Source: Tomocerus qinae (Eukaryota; Arthropoda; Collembola; Entomobryomorpha; Tomoceridae). From it: a DNA stretch of 64,000 nt. The notes under the pieces are model-generated. The model made no database searches. It saw nothing but the letters and a program-made list of their open reading frames with translations, and was not told the origin of the DNA. The stretch covers positions 29,595,930-29,659,929 of the forward strand of contig CM034549.1 in NCBI GenBank assembly GCA_020055645.1. Direction: 5' to 3'. The translations under genes were made by a program, and so were the position numbers. Positions within the stretch are counted from its first letter, which is position 1, and each line of letters opens with the position of its first letter. Below, piece by piece: positions 14,001-30,300 of this stretch.

Positions 14001-17000
14001 GAAATATACTCAAGTCACTGCACCTATGAACTCTATACTGAACTATACAGTTTTCGTGATCTTAGTGCTATTATAAGACAATACCCGACTACCCTATTGT
14101 GAAGTAGAATTTAAATGGTATAACCATTTAGTCTTAAGAGATGCACCATCAACTAACAATTTTCCTTTCCTGCCCCATGCAGTAATGAATTATACAAGCA
14201 TGCTTATCTAAAGATATACCAAATTACATTCACTATTTTCTGTGATTTATTTGCATTGCATTACATGCCCGTAAGCAAAAACGTAGTACAATTAGTATAC
14301 AAGGGAAATACATTTCTCATTTATTGTGCATCTTTGACAAGTTAATCAGTAACTACCGTTTAGGAAATACGTACTGCTACTATTATTACATGCTATTACT
14401 GTAATTGTTAGTACCAAAATTGCACTTGTAATTGTTGTATAGACACTGGTAATATACGCAGTAGAGATAGCACATCTGACTCCCATTACAGAAGTTATTA
14501 CTTACCAGACAATATTGTAACAGCCTAGGTTTACGTTGAAGTAAATGCTTTATGTCCGGTAAGTATTGGGGTTAGTTTTACGTACGAAATTAAACAGCAA
14601 ATTAAAACTAAGATATGATAGGAAAAATGAATGAATTCATATTATTCATTAATATTGTCATAAGTTTATAAGTACAACATTTTCGCACTGTATTGCTACA
14701 TTTTCCATGTCCTTACACAGTTTTCTGTCCCCACTTACAATTTCTGGCTGTAGTCCAAATGTCATTTTTAATTTTGTATGATGTGGATCATCACTACACA
14801 CAAGATGTGTTTGTCATGCAAAATTCACAACAGCTGTAGTATGAATGCTATGCATTGCACACAGTACTATTTTTATTTGCACAAAGCAGCCAACCTTGAC
14901 TTGGCTGCAATATGTATTTTAGCCTAGTTAGAAATATCAGTTGAATCAGTTCTGCTCTAAGGACAAAGAGTTGAGTAGTGCAGTAGACTGTCTGAATCGT
15001 TTCGTCGGTAACCTTATGTCATCTGAACTGAACTTGCATACATACATTCATGCTCATACATACTGTTTCAACTTTAACCGGAGAACCATTCAAACCCGAA
15101 CGTCACTGCAATGGAAAGATCGATCCAGTTTCATTGTTGCTACCAAATTGCATTTTTTACAGAGTAGTGAGGTACATAAACCTAATGTAGAGCACGTACA
15201 TGCAAAGCTAATACATACAAACGGCTGGCGACTAAAAGTAAACTGAAATGGACTGGTCCTGTTGACTAATATAGTGCAGACCACACAAAGCTCGAGCTGC
15301 TGACAACTATATTAATATCCGTACTAAATGTACATATGCAAAACTTCACCACATTAGGGTGATTTTACTGGGTTTCATCGTAATTCAAATAGTTCTTCTT
15401 AGTACATTTTTTAACTTCGTAACTTGTGTATAGCTAAATAATGTTCATTCGAACGAATGTAATCTAATTCATGGTATTACATTTCTAAGTATTGTATTTT
15501 ATTGTAGCTATATAATATTGCACTTGTAACTTATCAATCCCTTACCGTTAGTAATTTTATTGTCATTGCCGTTTCCAACGTTCAATCTGCATCTTGTAGC
15601 GTGTAAAATTGGATTTTCTGATTTATTTGATTTACTGAAATGGAGTTACAGTTTGTGTATGGTACAGTTCATCCAAAATACCAATTTGCTACTACCAATT
15701 TCCATTTCTGCGTCATAATAGCAAAATCTGTTCTGAGAAAATTGATACTTACATTTACATTCGCATTCGTGTGGACTAGTTTGAACATGATGGCCATAAT
15801 ATGAGAGAGTATTTTTAAATTAAAGTCCGAGTGAACTTGAAAGAAAAATGGTATTGCTATTATTACCAAAAATAAGTTATTGAAATAGTAGTGGAGCTAT
15901 ATATAGATGATGTTTGTAGAAAGAGATGAGAATCTAGATCCGAAAAAAAGTAATTTGTTTGACAAGACAAGCAAAAAGGTGAATAGTGAGTAGGGATAGA
16001 TGTACAATACAGATACATGTATGTATAAGTTGACATTGCGGTTCGTTTTAGATTTGTCTGGTAGTGATGAAAGAAAGACAAAAATTGGAGTGGGGAAAGG
16101 CAACTCACTCAAGACGCAATCCTTTTTTCGTCAGAAAACTTTTGTCTATCTCCTGTGATGACATTCCGTGTTAAAATACAGTACCGTGACTTACGTACAA
16201 GACAGATGACAAAGAAAGCAATATTTCTTCACTTCACTTGTAAAGTTAAATAAATTCTCATGTATATTGCATAGACGGTTACCTTATCTAAAGTTTTCCT
16301 TTGGAAAACTAGCAGCATAGTTCTCAGGAATGGTTTTCTATTGAATAGCGACGAGTGCACTGCACAGGGAGATGTAGGTACTTGCTTAAAATAAATAGCT
16401 TCGCATTCATTTCGTTTATGCGGTAATATGTATTCTGCTCCTTTCACCAAGGCAGAATTTTATTTAGCGAGATTTTCCTGTCGCCTCGCCTTCTTTCCCT
16501 TTGACATTGCATCAGATCACTAAAACCGTTTTCCTATTACTTTCTCCAAGATGTTTGTTTTGTACTATACTTAAGCAAGTAGTGTTCCCATTACAAAATT
16601 CAACGCGTTCTTTCCCCATTCCTTTAACTTAACCTATTTTCAAAAACATTTTGCTTCCTTCTTGTGTCCCCTGCAATGTCCCGTTTCTGTGAGTAATTTT
16701 ATTATTTAAGAAGCGACAGTTAAGACTTGATGTTAAATGCCCACATTGACTTTTCAGATCGCAACTGATAAGATTAGTCGGAGTGGAGGAGAGCAGCTTT
16801 CATTTCCTATCCTAAATTAACTTTCCAAGTAATTTTCTCCCAATTTACAAGCTGCTAATAAGATTACTGCAGCTACTCGCTTATGCTGTGTCAACTAACA
16901 GTGACAAGTGAACGCTTTGAATTATGGAAAAAGACGACATTACCATTATTTCCAACAATTATCCACAAGATTCTAGCTTTCTCAATATTGAACCGACAAG

Positions 17001-20000
17001 CTCAAACTTTGTTACAAACTTACATACATTTCGTTGAAGTATTTATACAAACTGGGTAAATTATGTGAATCTTTGATCACTACTACTTACCTACTGCGAA
17101 TGGAAATTAATGCCTCGGTTATGGTAACTCTACTTATTAAATATTAGGTTGTGCGCAATACTTTCCATTTTAAGACATACGAAAATAGCCTTCGTAATTG
17201 TTATAACCCACTTTAACCCATTCAGTAAATTCTCCACGTTTGTACTCACAAATACCATCGGAAATAAGAAAATAATGTTGGATGCTGCTATCATGGAGAA
17301 AGGACTTTAAAGTAGGTTGATATTACTTAGATGTGTCTTATTACTACAGATATACAAAGCAGAACGAACTTTCTTCTGTGTACATTAAGCGATAATAAAA
17401 TGGCAAACAAAACTTCTCCTCTAAAAGTTGAGTTAAACTTTGTCGTGAAACTACTTAGTCTTCCTATCATTATGTTCAAGTCCAGCATAAGAAAAAATTA
17501 TGTATATGTTACAGGGAATATGAATAGTGAGTAAAAGTCAGTTGAAGCCTTGGTTGAAGTTTAAAGAAAATAATAATATTTATAAATTGACTGGATATGT
17601 CTAAAATAAAATATGTTCAATATTCTTCTGGCCTTTATAAATTTGGTATAACTTTGAAAGTAGATGGATTAGGAATTATATGAAGGAAGAGCTCTATTAA
17701 ACAAATACAGTCACATGTACTAATACTGTGTGAAAGATGAAAATGGTCAGAGTGATCTAAAAATGTTAAATTGCTAGAAAAAGACTAAACATTTTTCAAT
17801 GTTAAATTCAACTATGGTGGGAGAAGTTCAACGTTTACAATATAATACGTGGGAGTGGGAGAGAGATTAATAGATAAGAATGGTCTATAAAATATTTATT
17901 TGCTACAAAGCTAGGAAGTTTTTCGTGTTTGAAGCGTAAGCTATAAATACAGATAAATAGTGAATACTGCAATTGTCTTCAATTTCGGTATTTTAAAAGC
18001 ATATAATGCAGACGCGTGCATGTCTAGAGGTCTGTCCATGTTGTGCAGTACATAAACCTTTTAGTTAGTGGTCCATTACACGGCCTTAGTTAGTAGTTAG
18101 AACCAACACTGAAGGAAACTTTCGTCTGGGAAATCATTTTATTATCTACAGAGAGAAAGCTAATAGGACCTTTGGGGACACGTAAGTTAAGCTACTAAAT
18201 TGAGTGATAGATAAATGGAGTTGCTTGCAAAGGTCGTAGTGTACTGTGCCGTATTGCATGCCATGTTGCTCTATTCCAGTACTTGAACTACTATTACTTA
18301 TTTGTTGTCTAGAAGCAGAATTGAACCTTGACTACTCCCCTACACAAGACTGAACTTACTGAGTTATTTTCGAATTTACTTTGGCGCAGATGAAGTTTAC
18401 TTTCCTCAAATTTCTTTTAGTCACTAAGAAATTGCTACTGTCTCTATAAAAACAAAATGTACAGAAAGTATTATCTTTAACGAAAGATACATCTTCTACT
18501 TGGATATACTTTATGTAATTCACTATAAACTGACCAAATCCAGACTAGGAAAATTACCAGACTATATTAAGAACCTAATGCTTGATATTCGCTAACTTAC
18601 ACTGTACAATTTTTTCCCATATCCTATTTTTCTTGACCAGTTTCCCCAAAGAGAATTGCTATTCCCCAACTATTTCGCTTAGCTACAGATACTATTCTCT
18701 TATTCCTTTCCTTTGTTAAGTTTTGTAAAGAATTTCCTTGGTATGGTGTTAATAGAAGAAAGTCGATATTCCCATTTCCAAAAGGCGAAAGATATACGGA
18801 AGGAATTTAGGACATTTTCTTCCACAATCTATTTTGATCAAAGATTAACAAAACAAGCTTTAATTTTTCAAGACAAAGGAAACTGAAAAAGAACGCTGAA
18901 AGGTCATTTCCGTACTTACATCCTGTATATGGTTCAAGTTTTAATAGAAAATTTTGTTTGTAGTCAGTTGATAAAAAATACATGATACCCTACGCAAAGC
19001 CTCATCCTACCTTGCTTGTACATATTTAAGTATCGCATTGTATCGCAAAGCACGTGCATCGCATGCTATGTGTGTACTAAAATGTAGCACATGCCTACGT
19101 AAACTTTGAAATAAGATTTTTAAAAGGTAGGGAGAAACTAAAAACGCCCGTAGCACAAAGTGATTCTCAGAATCGTTTATGGGAGAATGCGGAGTGACTA
19201 TAATTCATATGCGTGTGTAGCCACGTAAATAATGCTCTATTAAAGGAAAGTCATGTTTACAAAAGATATTTTGCACTATTAGAGATACCTAATATCCATA
19301 AAACAGGATGGTAAAAGAATCGAATGCGCTCTAGAACAACTAACGAACGAAGTGAACCAAGAGGGCATTAAGACGTACTTAAACAGGTTTATGGAATTTT
19401 ACAGAACACAAAAGCCGAAGTTGAGGACTTGCAGAGCTGTATTATTTTCGGTATTGTTTTCTGTAGAATGGTGAAGCTAGGAAAGTCAAAGCCTTAAAAG
19501 TATACTCTCTAGATTGCACTTGTGATACTAGATGTATGTTGAAGTAGTTATTACGTTTAGTTTAGATCAGAGAGTTCTGGAGATGACTTGAGCTTAGTGG
19601 AGGTGAAGAAAAGATGAACGATTGATTTAGCTTGTATGCAGTTACGGTTGGGTTTGCTTGAAAGGGCAGTTCTTTGGTTAGTGGCTGAATTTTCCCATAG
19701 TTGTGCAATGTGGAGGCATCAATGCACAAAGAAAGCGGCAATATATCTAAAGATTAGAAAAATTCAATAGAATATGTAATAGGGTTTCGCATGAGTATCT
19801 ATGACTTGTCATATGAGCCCATATGATATTTACCCACTATGACTAACAATGGCGGATTGTGGTAAACTATAAAATACCTTTTGTTAAAGAGGTTTAGAAA
19901 TACTTTATTTGATCCATATGCGTATACGAAGAACTATTGTATTTGGTTGAAGATGTTAAAGACAACCTACTACAACAATATAATCTAGAGTGTAGCGTCG

Positions 20001-20012
20001 CTTCCCTTGACT

Positions 20013-20030
20013 TACATACATACATACATA
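20013..20030. repeat. (TACA)n microsatellite
   Basis: Four and a half uninterrupted TACA units. Confidence 0.9.
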
Positions 20031-23000
20031 GATGCATGGAGGAAGGACATTTCAAGGAACTCCGATGGATGTTGTTGCTATTACTCTGCCATTGTTATTG
20101 CAATCTGCAGACGAAACAGGAAAATATGGACGGTGTCTGTACACATATTATTTTTGAAGCTCCATTATGTCTTATATATGAAGTTGCTCTATAATTTATT
20201 TTATGCGAGCCTATACCCCGTAGCTGTATAAGTGAGACAACCTTTCCACTACAGTAGGATGTATGACGTAGATAGGAGAAAGTGGGAAAAGTTAAAGGAA
20301 AGTCATGTCATGCTGTCTAATATAGATGTGAAAAATTGTTTTCATATCGCCGTATGTTCCTTGATGTACTCGCTTTAAGTCCAGTCGCTGAAGTGTGATT
20401 TCATTCATCCATTCTTGGAAAATTCACATGCACAATAAAACTTTCAGAACATGCACATACACAGCAATTGGAGCTTTCCTGACAAAAGGAGTCTCTTTTA
20501 TTGACATGGCACTCATGTGCTGCCAAGATCAAGTTTTCGAATAAGTGTTGAATAAGCAACGAATATCTAGATCTATTTACTTAATGTAGCAACCTCAATC
20601 TTCCTATTATTGTAGCTCTTAAGTAGTAAAACCAAAAACCTTTAACAGGTAATATAATCTTTATGCTGCCCTGTAACCTCTTATGAATATTATCCTGTGT
20701 ATAGTAGTACTAATAAATATAGACGGTGCTAGTACCTAATGTATATTGCCTTGGGCGGAAAAGAAAAGTAAATACTTCGTACTCACAAAGGAAAGAATAA
20801 AGAAAAGGAAGCGGACGTCTTATTGAAAGGAGAGATGAGAAAAATCAAGTAAATAGAAAGAGGTAAAACGATAAGACGACATAGGAAGAATAGACCAACA
20901 ATGAGTCACTGTTCACAAAAGCGCTTATCTCCAGTTTGGCTCTTGGTCTTACTTCTTAATATTCCAACATTGTTCATCAAAGAATGCATCACCTCTCTGA
21001 GTAATATCATAGATACTTTCATTACAAATACGACTTGAAACGTAATTTGGTGTAACTTTTCTTTTGAGTTCTTTTCATTTAATATTGTACGCCCATGTTT
21101 CCGTGAATGTCTATAGGATTGTTTTATCTTTTGTAATCACTATGTTCGGGAACTTTGACAAGATATTCTTTTGAAGTTTCTTTCATTAGTTGCGTCTTCC
21201 ATTTTCTCGCGTCTTAATTCCAAGTTGGAACACAGAGCAATATTATTTATTTGTTTGTATCTCATCATGACACTTTAGTGCAATAAACTTTACGCCTATT
21301 TGTGGTTCCCTTATGAAAAGCTTGTACTGAAAAAATTCAAGATGGCCTATTGTAGAGAATTTCTATTGAATCGATTATAATTATCTCCGTTGTATGCTTT
21401 GGATTGTAAAACAGCAAATTATATTGTTTATTAGAAAAACAAATTGAATGCTGAAGAATTCCACAAAATAGCTTTTTGGTCAATTTAAGTTCAATTTTGA
21501 CTTTTTAGTAAAATATAGATATCAGACTTACTTTAGTAGTTCCATTTATTGAAACAAGCATTTTCTTTCTGTTCTCAGCTGTAACATACCATTTTATATT
21601 TCTCGTTTTCTTACAAAATGTAATTATTTTGTACCTAAATACAGTATGCCAATTTTGTTTGCGATGAATACATACGATATTAGCTTTCTAGTGGTCTTAT
21701 TGATGATACTAATGTTATGATTGCTTTCTGCTTTTGCCATCTATTCTACTCCGATGATTGAGTTACATAACAATACTACCATTTATGACATGTATGGGCC
21801 CTTATTTGCGTTTCTCTGCTATCTACAAAGGGAAAGTTGCTGTGTCAATTCACTCAGTCTTTTCTCTCACTTGTCGATGTCGTTATTGTTTCGGCTGAGT
21901 GGTTCTTCTAGTTTGGCTTTAATTGAGTTTCCTATGATGTGCTGGGATTCATTTAATAATAATTATGGTTTCGTCTCGGGCACAAAAAGATATTAATACA
22001 AGGCCACACTCTGTGGTATTTTACACCAAATATTATTTATGGGATACCATGTATATGATGTACATTCATAAGGGACATATCCAGGATTTTTGCGCTCCAA
22101 AATTGTGTTCACAGAGAATTTCCTTTGTTTCAATGCCCTACAAAGCAACTTAAATACATATCATAGCTGTGCTATGAACTCTTAATATCGTATCGGTAGA
22201 TAAGCCGTGGTATTTTATGGGATGGTGATACAGAGCTAACAGTTTTTACTCCGTATTCAATTAAGTGAATATAATGTACTAACGCAAAAGGAAAGCATGA
22301 CTAATAGTGCTTGAAGACCGTGGATAGATGTGTTTTTAGCTGTTAGGACGCTCCAAACTTTTATTGCGACAATAATTTCGAACTCTCGACACTGTACTAG
22401 TTAACTCGAAACTTTCAAACTTTTCCTGTCTACACTGTACAAGTCTTTTGCCTGTAACCCTGTAAGTGTATTTCGAGTGGATGAGTGCTAGATAATATAT
22501 TACCATTGAAGTTCAAAAAACGTTCATTTTCACATAACACCCTGAATGTACAGAATTAAATTTTTGCAGTCTGTCACTATTTCTTTCTCTACTTTCTTTC
22601 TGTAGATGTACACTGCGAGCATTTTATTTTGTGTCGTTTTTCTGGAGTACCAAACAACCCCTGATCAAAGATGTCTACCTAGTAGGGCAAGAAAATTCAA
22701 TTTTTGTTTGAATTACTATCAATAGATTAAGCGGGTAAATTGCGGTTAAAACTTAAATATTGTGTAAACTTTTGTGGATAAGTGAAGTTTCCTGAAGGTT
22801 CTGTTTATTCTAAAAGCCTTTACTTAATATTTAATAATTAAATTGTTTATCATTCATAAGTTAATCAGATAATTTTTTAAACTGTTCTCGTTTTGCTTAA
22901 AAATATTTTGCATTTGAATTGAACTTCTTTGTCCTATTTAAATAACTTGTCTCTAGGTATCTACTGACTTTTCTAATATACAGCAACACTAACGATTAAA

Positions 23001-24369
23001 ACAATCTACACAGTACAAACAGTACAGCACAAATCAAAGGTTACGCAGGTTCCTATATAATATGTACTCTGTGGCAAAATAACTAGAACCAGAACCAACA
23101 AAAGTGGCAGCTCTGAGTACAACCGGCGTGCGATATTTGGACGGTTTTCGTGAAAGATGTGTTTATGAGTTCACACTGCTATTATAAGGAAAATTATGAA
23201 AGAAACTATAATGATATATTGTATTACAAAATACTACATATTATTATAGAAAGAGTATTAGCATAATGTCAATGTTTTAACCATATGTTGTATAAATGAG
23301 CGTGAAATACATTTAAAAACTCTATTTAACAAATACTCGACTACCTCCGAATACCTAATCCTGCTAATCCTTTTTCTTTCAAGTTTTAATTAGTCAAACT
23401 ATCCTTTTTCAGATATTAAATTTACAGTTAAGCTAAATAAATCGAAGCATAAATAATTACTCCCGAATATTATCCCCTGTGTAGCAATTACAGCTCAGAT
23501 GTTTCGTATTCTGAATGACGTATGTATCTATTGTATCTTTTCGTTCATTGATGTTCTCCTGACTGGAGATGATGTGTTAAGTTTATAATTAGCAACATAC
23601 ATAAATATTCGAAATAAAGGTTTACAAAAGGCTGTCGAATATTCACTATAATAATGTGTCGAGTCCAATCTAGATTAGGTTCTTCGGTCTTATTGCTATT
23701 ATATTGTGTAGGTAACATGAGCAACTGTAAGCTGAACTATGAAACAGAGGAGGAAGGAGAAGTAAGTCATAACGTACGTAACTGATACGTTGGTGTTTAC
23801 TTAACTATACAATGAATCCCCAGTTCTATGTGATAATTCCAAGTCTAAACAAACCTGGCTTATTGTTTCCCACTAATCTGTCTGCCGACGCCGTTTTACT
23901 ATATCTCTGTATTTACAGCACAAAATATCACTCAGCACACTCATATTCAGTTGGCACACCCTGTGCAAAATCATTTTATACTACACTGACTACACATCGA
24001 TCGTTAATGCATTCCAGGCTAATTAAATTGAATTAAACAGGCCTGCCTCAAAGGAGCACCTCACAAAATCAATGATGATTTACAAAATTACTTGACGTAA
24101 TTTGATAGAATGTTTCTTTACTGTCTCTACATGGCAAACTTGGAAACGAATGAATGTTCGTTGTTACATACAATATGCTATTCCATTAAAATTGTAAAAG
24201 ATTTATGATGCTTTCACAATTTACTTGAATCTATGTAAATGCTATACTTGTAAATGTATTATGCTTAAAGAAGAGTAGTAGTATTCATTTATTAGCAAGT
24301 TACAAATGCATTAATTAATTTTATTATACTACACGGATGTTCTACTAGCTTGCTCTTTGACATTTGTGA

Positions 24370-24397
24370 CTATTTTGTGTGAAATTACACAAAATAG
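24370..24397. repeat. Perfect 11-bp inverted repeat, 6-nt loop
   Basis: CTATTTTGTGT at 24370-24380 and ACACAAAATAG at 24387-24397 are perfect reverse complements around GAAATT. No coding context and no poly-T tail are seen, so it is only a potential stem-loop. Confidence 0.8.
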
Positions 24398-27300
24398 AAA
24401 CTTGACAAAGGCAATTACTTTATACCAACTTGGCCCATCCATGCGTAATAATTTTTAAGCTCCAGCACTCCTTACCTCGTCTCTCAATTACATTTTCTTA
24501 TCTACCTGATTGACAAAAATAACTTCAAAGATGAACTGTTTGCATTCTGACAAACTTATGTGCAGTAAAATGTTGTTGATTATAAGCAGACGAGTGTAAA
24601 TTACGATTATAGCTTGATAAATATTTCAAGGGTTTCTCTGTAAAGGTGGAAAGGTAGGGTTTTCGGCTGCCAGAAAGAGAAACGAGTAAAACCGAAAGAG
24701 ATAAAGTAGAATTATGATTGATAATGGAAACAGGCAGGTGGGGGAGGTTTTCTAGTTAGTGACTATTTACTTGGCTGCCCGAAAATGCCACAATCGCGGA
24801 AAAGCTTATAGGTTACATATTAATCTTGATCATGGTATTATTTTCACATTACATAATTCACCAGTCACGATTAGTATTTAACAATGAAACTATTTATTAC
24901 ATGATAACTTTATCAATCCATAAAAATAAAACCACTTCTACCTTAACATATGTACTTGATTTATACTAAGGAAAACCTAAGTAGGGGAATCTTGCCTTAG
25001 ACCGTTGCAAAACTTCAATTCATTTTTCGAATTACATGAAAAAGTGAAGCCAGCCACCGAGCCACCGAGCTTTGTGATTGCATTCTATCCCATAAAGTGA
25101 GTGCCGACTTTGCAACTAAATCAAAATGAGAAAGTGCTGATAATATTACAAAGTGTGGTGCGTAACAGAAAGAGCGAGAGATTTATTTTGCACTGCGCTC
25201 TCTCCGGCACTTTCATCTTTTACTTATTTTCCCTTGCAGTAGCTCTCTGACAAAGGATAACTTTGGAACATACAACCTAGGCACTTTGTAATGCGCCCAT
25301 GTAGCGTTTTTTTGGACCCTACACATCATGTTCCTCGGATAGAGATTGGATTGATGACTAGGTAATTTGTATGTATCCAGTTGTGCTATCTCTTTAGACG
25401 TATGTTCATCCACTATGAAGATGTAATATTTTAGTTTTTAGGATCTAATGGAAAAAGTATATTCTAAAAATGTCAGTTTCTCTTTGCTGTTGTAATTGCC
25501 CCAATTTCAAACATGATAAGGGCAGGGAAATGTTAAAAAATGTTCATCTCTTTGAGTCTTATCGAGGAATTTTTGAAAGTTTTCGGATTTTTATGTTATA
25601 GTCTAACTTTGTAATCTGATTCAGATGTAAAACAAAAAATACGACATGATACATTTGGAAACTTTAATGAATTAATCTTTTTGTAATGCTCTGTTGCGAA
25701 CAAATTGTTCTGCTATTTACAGTGCAGTAAATATGCATGGTTAGTGTACATTTCACTCAAGTCAACATTGAATACTCTGACAAATTATGGACGTATATTT
25801 CTTTGAAAGTCATTAGGATGTTGGTAAAGGTAATGTCATACTTACTGGAGTTGATAATAGTGTAGGAATGAAATGGTCGGCTCAAATTAATATAATTAAA
25901 ATGATTTTATCTTGCGTTTGTATTAATTCTATGTGTAGCTTGTGTTTATTTGCATTGCAGAGCAAGACAACTGCAGTTATGTCTATCTGTAGATTCTATA
26001 GGGATCTAATGAGGGATATCTTTGTCTTATAATAGACATAGTTAAAATGCTCTAAAGAGTCCTCATGCACTCTTACCATAAAGTCAATAAAATAGTGAAA
26101 TGCGCATACTACTGTCTGTAACTTACTGTGTGCGGTATACTTTGGTATTTACCCACTACTTACGTCCTGACTAGTTCAAGTTTCCAAAACTAACATAGTT
26201 GTTTACATAGAATAGCAATGTTAAATGGACACTGGGTCAGACTCAAAATTCAGGGTAGTACTATATAACGATTATAACACCAGAAAAGAGATGACGTTCC
26301 CGAGGGAGTCCTTTCTACTTCAGCAATGAATAAAACGCTCTCGGTCATTACAATGTAAATTAAATTATCCTTTGAACTTTAGTTTACCATTTGGTTTAAG
26401 TGGGTCTGCTTCAGAAGACAGAAGGGAGGAAACTAACGTAGTAATTCCGGATCTAAAGTTGAACTACTCTTAAGTTTGCTTTGGACAGCGGTAACGAATG
26501 CAGTCATTTTACTTTGTTAGTTAAATTTCAAAATTGTGTCCAAACAGATCACTACCTCACTATATACTTACCGTCATTTTCAAGGAATCACTTCAAGTAC
26601 AAACTGCAGACGTGATTAAATTTTATGCTTCTAAATACACGGGGAAGATCATCATTGCATTTCCACGAAAACTAATGCAAATTTCTTTTGTTTGAGTAAG
26701 CACTACTAATTGTACGCATAATACTATGGCCATAGACAAGTACTATATCTGGGCTAAGACATCTCAGATAAGTGGGCTCTGAGTATTCCTCCTCCTACTC
26801 CTTTTCATTACACATTAAGGTAGCAAATGTTTAAAATCCAATTTTCCTTTGATACTTTAGAAACTCGAGAAGAATCACGAATCCTTGTCAGCATGTCAGT
26901 GCACTTAAGTAATTACACAATGTGGCTGTTATTCGACAGAAACTGAACATTGTTTGCTCGAAAATGTTCTCAACTTCAATGTATATTCATTTCCCAGGAA
27001 GCCTTGTTAACTCATAGTAGTCTGTTACAAGTATCTATTAAGTAAAACTTTCTTCCTTTTGTACCTACTATACTATTTTAGAAGTGCACTGCACATTTAT
27101 TTCTTCACTATAACAAAACCAAAATCTCCGGTAATCTTCATATAGAAAGAACTAGTAAAGACAGGTATTGACAAATTAAATCTGTCGAGATATTTAAACG
27201 TAAATAGTGCAGAGACATTGTAAGGTACTTTTTTAAATTAACCACTTTATAGGCTCTTAATATATATCTACTTCCGTGGTTCAATGTAGCAATAATTGAA

Positions 27301-30300
27301 ATGAATGACCTTTGTCATTTATAAGTTTTTACAGATGTCAACGACGGTAGTCTATAAAGACGTTAAGTATTTGAGCAGTGTATCTGGAAATTTAATGCAT
27401 CATATTCGATTTTTTTTGTCATCTTTCATCCCGTTGCGTTTTTATCCTCCTTTTATGTACCATGCATGCATTGCAGATTACAGATGCAGCAATGATCGTA
27501 AAATATGTACCACAGGTTTGCCTTAAGCTAAAATCTACTGGGTATATAGTTTAGGCATTTGGCGATGACACAATGTATATGTCAATTGACAATTGAAAAA
27601 TGATACTGCATGATACGGAATCTTCAAATACGTTCATTTTGAATTGCTATTATAAAAAACACAATGTAAATGCCAAGAACAACTTTGCTATCGTTGACAT
27701 GTGACTGCTATGAAAGCTGTACGCTGACAATAATTTTTTTGTGAGGATGAAAATGATATGCCTTCTAGTTTAAAGTATTGTCATTCCAATCTATGATCAT
27801 AGCATATTATTACATATCCTTTCTTGGTGTCATTCTAGTATCATTTGTTGTTGTAGATCGCAAGTCTTGTGAGATGAATGATGAATTGCTACAATCGCAA
27901 TTACAAAAGGAATCTTGTTTTCTTATCGTGTATGAAATTTGATACGTTCCGTACCATCACAAATTACAGGTAGACGTTAGCGAAATGATGTAGTAAAGAA
28001 GGAAAATAGGTACAAAAATGTAATTTGTAGATATGGGCACTGGGAATGCGATTGTGTTGAACTAGGCAAACTTGCTAACTACTAACATAATATGTATCAT
28101 TTTGCTAATCATAGTTGAGGATGGTAGAGCTACTATTTGGAATACCGTTGTGCAAACAAACAAACCATTCCGCAAGCGGTTATGGCATATTTCCTTCCGT
28201 TGACAGTCTGCTAGTAATGTTTCTATCAGTCATTTTCATGTAATAATTGTGCCATGTAACTTTGCTGTTCATGCTGCACAGGAACCGTTTACATTCTTCT
28301 TTCTCCTAACATCCTAGTAAATACATCCCATCCCATTAGAAATTTCTTCGGTGCCGGAAATGTAAGGAAGCATTTCAGTTTTTATATTATATCCATATAA
28401 GGAAACCATAAAAAGTCATGTCTATGAAATTACAATGAAACCAAGAGTCCACGAGCAAAACGACAGACTACAAACTACTCACTCATAATACACACAATAC
28501 ACAGTAGTTCAGACCTAATACCATGTGTAATCAATACACAAAGCTGAATAACTTTTGCAATGGACTTGAACAGTAAATTCCTGGCTTGTGTTTATTTGCA
28601 CATTACACGATATAGCATTCAATTTATATTATAAGGTTTTATTACATTTACTGTCAAAGTTATTATAACTAATAAATAAATATCTAAGACTATTTTAAAT
28701 TAGGTGTCTTTATTCGCGATGTGCAATGCTTGATAATTGAACAGGGATGAAAAAAAGCTCTAAGGCTTACGTTCAGATATTTGGCGACAGTTTACAGTGA
28801 CTGTTTCTTGTACATATGTGAGATGAATAATTCTTTGTGGATGAAACAGTCCCGCTTAAAGGTTCTATCAATTTTAGAACCAAGGGCAGCAAAACATAAA
28901 GAGGAGTGTGCACTAAAATGTAATTATACACCATGAGTATATTCGCATGCAAAATGTAAGCTATAGATGTTGAAAATGGGTTATTTATTGTTATAATAAT
29001 ATACGTACTAGAAGTATCTTTTTTAGGATATGCTTATTGAATAGTTGAGTACGGGCATTGGAATACTGTTGTTGTCTTAATCTTATCTATTGTTAACCTT
29101 AAAAAAGTCATGATATCATTTGTTATCTATATTAGCATTCTCTCCTTGAATTTGTAAAGATACCACCCGGGTTTTGGCTTGGATTGTAGTATTTTTGGCA
29201 GAACCTCTTGAAATGCAATTATGCAAATTAGTAAACCAACTTTTGTGCACATTATATATAATATCCTTAGTATATGTGGCATAATGTGCAGTTTAGATTT
29301 GACATTTCTTTTCATTAATAACTACAGACTTATGTAGATAGTATGTTGAAAGCTGTATTGAAGACAGAAGGACAGGCAATTAAATACGACTTCGGATGTT
29401 AACTTGTCCCATATGATAAATTATGTGAAGTGAAAGGATCTAGTTACAGATTTGTTAAATAAAAGGAAAAGGCTGGTGCAGACAGATTCATGAACATCAA
29501 TCGCTAACGGCTTAATATCTTATCCAGGCAAGAGAAAATAAGCGAAGAATGTATGCACAGATGTTGGCCTCTTTCGAATTCTTGTGACAGATCTGTTGTT
29601 TTAAGAGGGTTGCTTATAACACGTAGAGAGTGAAAATTATCATATGATTTGTCTGAGGTACAAGTTGGTCGTATCACGGATTAAGGATTTAAGGATGTAT
29701 CTCTACTACTGCGTTGCGTGAGTTGTTGATATTTCAGTAATCTGGAGATTCTCGTTTCACGTACGATTACTTTTAGTGTAACTAGGCAGTTGGTTATCTG
29801 TACCTTCTATGCCTGTTCAAAAGACAAAAGTGTTTCTGCCTCGCTTATCATTAAATGTAATACAGATATAAATAGTACAGTCTGCATACTTACAATCAGT
29901 AATATTACATCGACTTGGCTTTATTTGGTTTAGTCTCGGAAAGCGAATGACGTGCTATGTGAATGTGTGAGTTGAATACAAACTATAAACTCAATCCACC
30001 CCAAGTTCCATGCTCCACGATGACTACCATACAGAAGTAAGCAAAGACTAAAGTGTAAATCAAATTGCTGAAGCTCATCAATTCACTTCTGTTCCCAATA
30101 CACTGCTACAAGAAATATTAGAGTCCCCATTCACGATATATAGTTAGCACACAAAATGAATAGTCTGTCTGTCTGCTCTACCAGCGATAGATGCTGTTTT
30201 TGTAGCTCGGATGAAGTGTGTTTCTAAAACTCATTTTCCATTCTACTATACAGTAGTCAGGTACATTCTATTTTATTTTCCTAGCATTCACAGAATGATT

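Noticed and set aside
14941-15246. 101-codon plus-strand frame
   Set aside because: No motif; overlapped by an equally plausible antisense frame.
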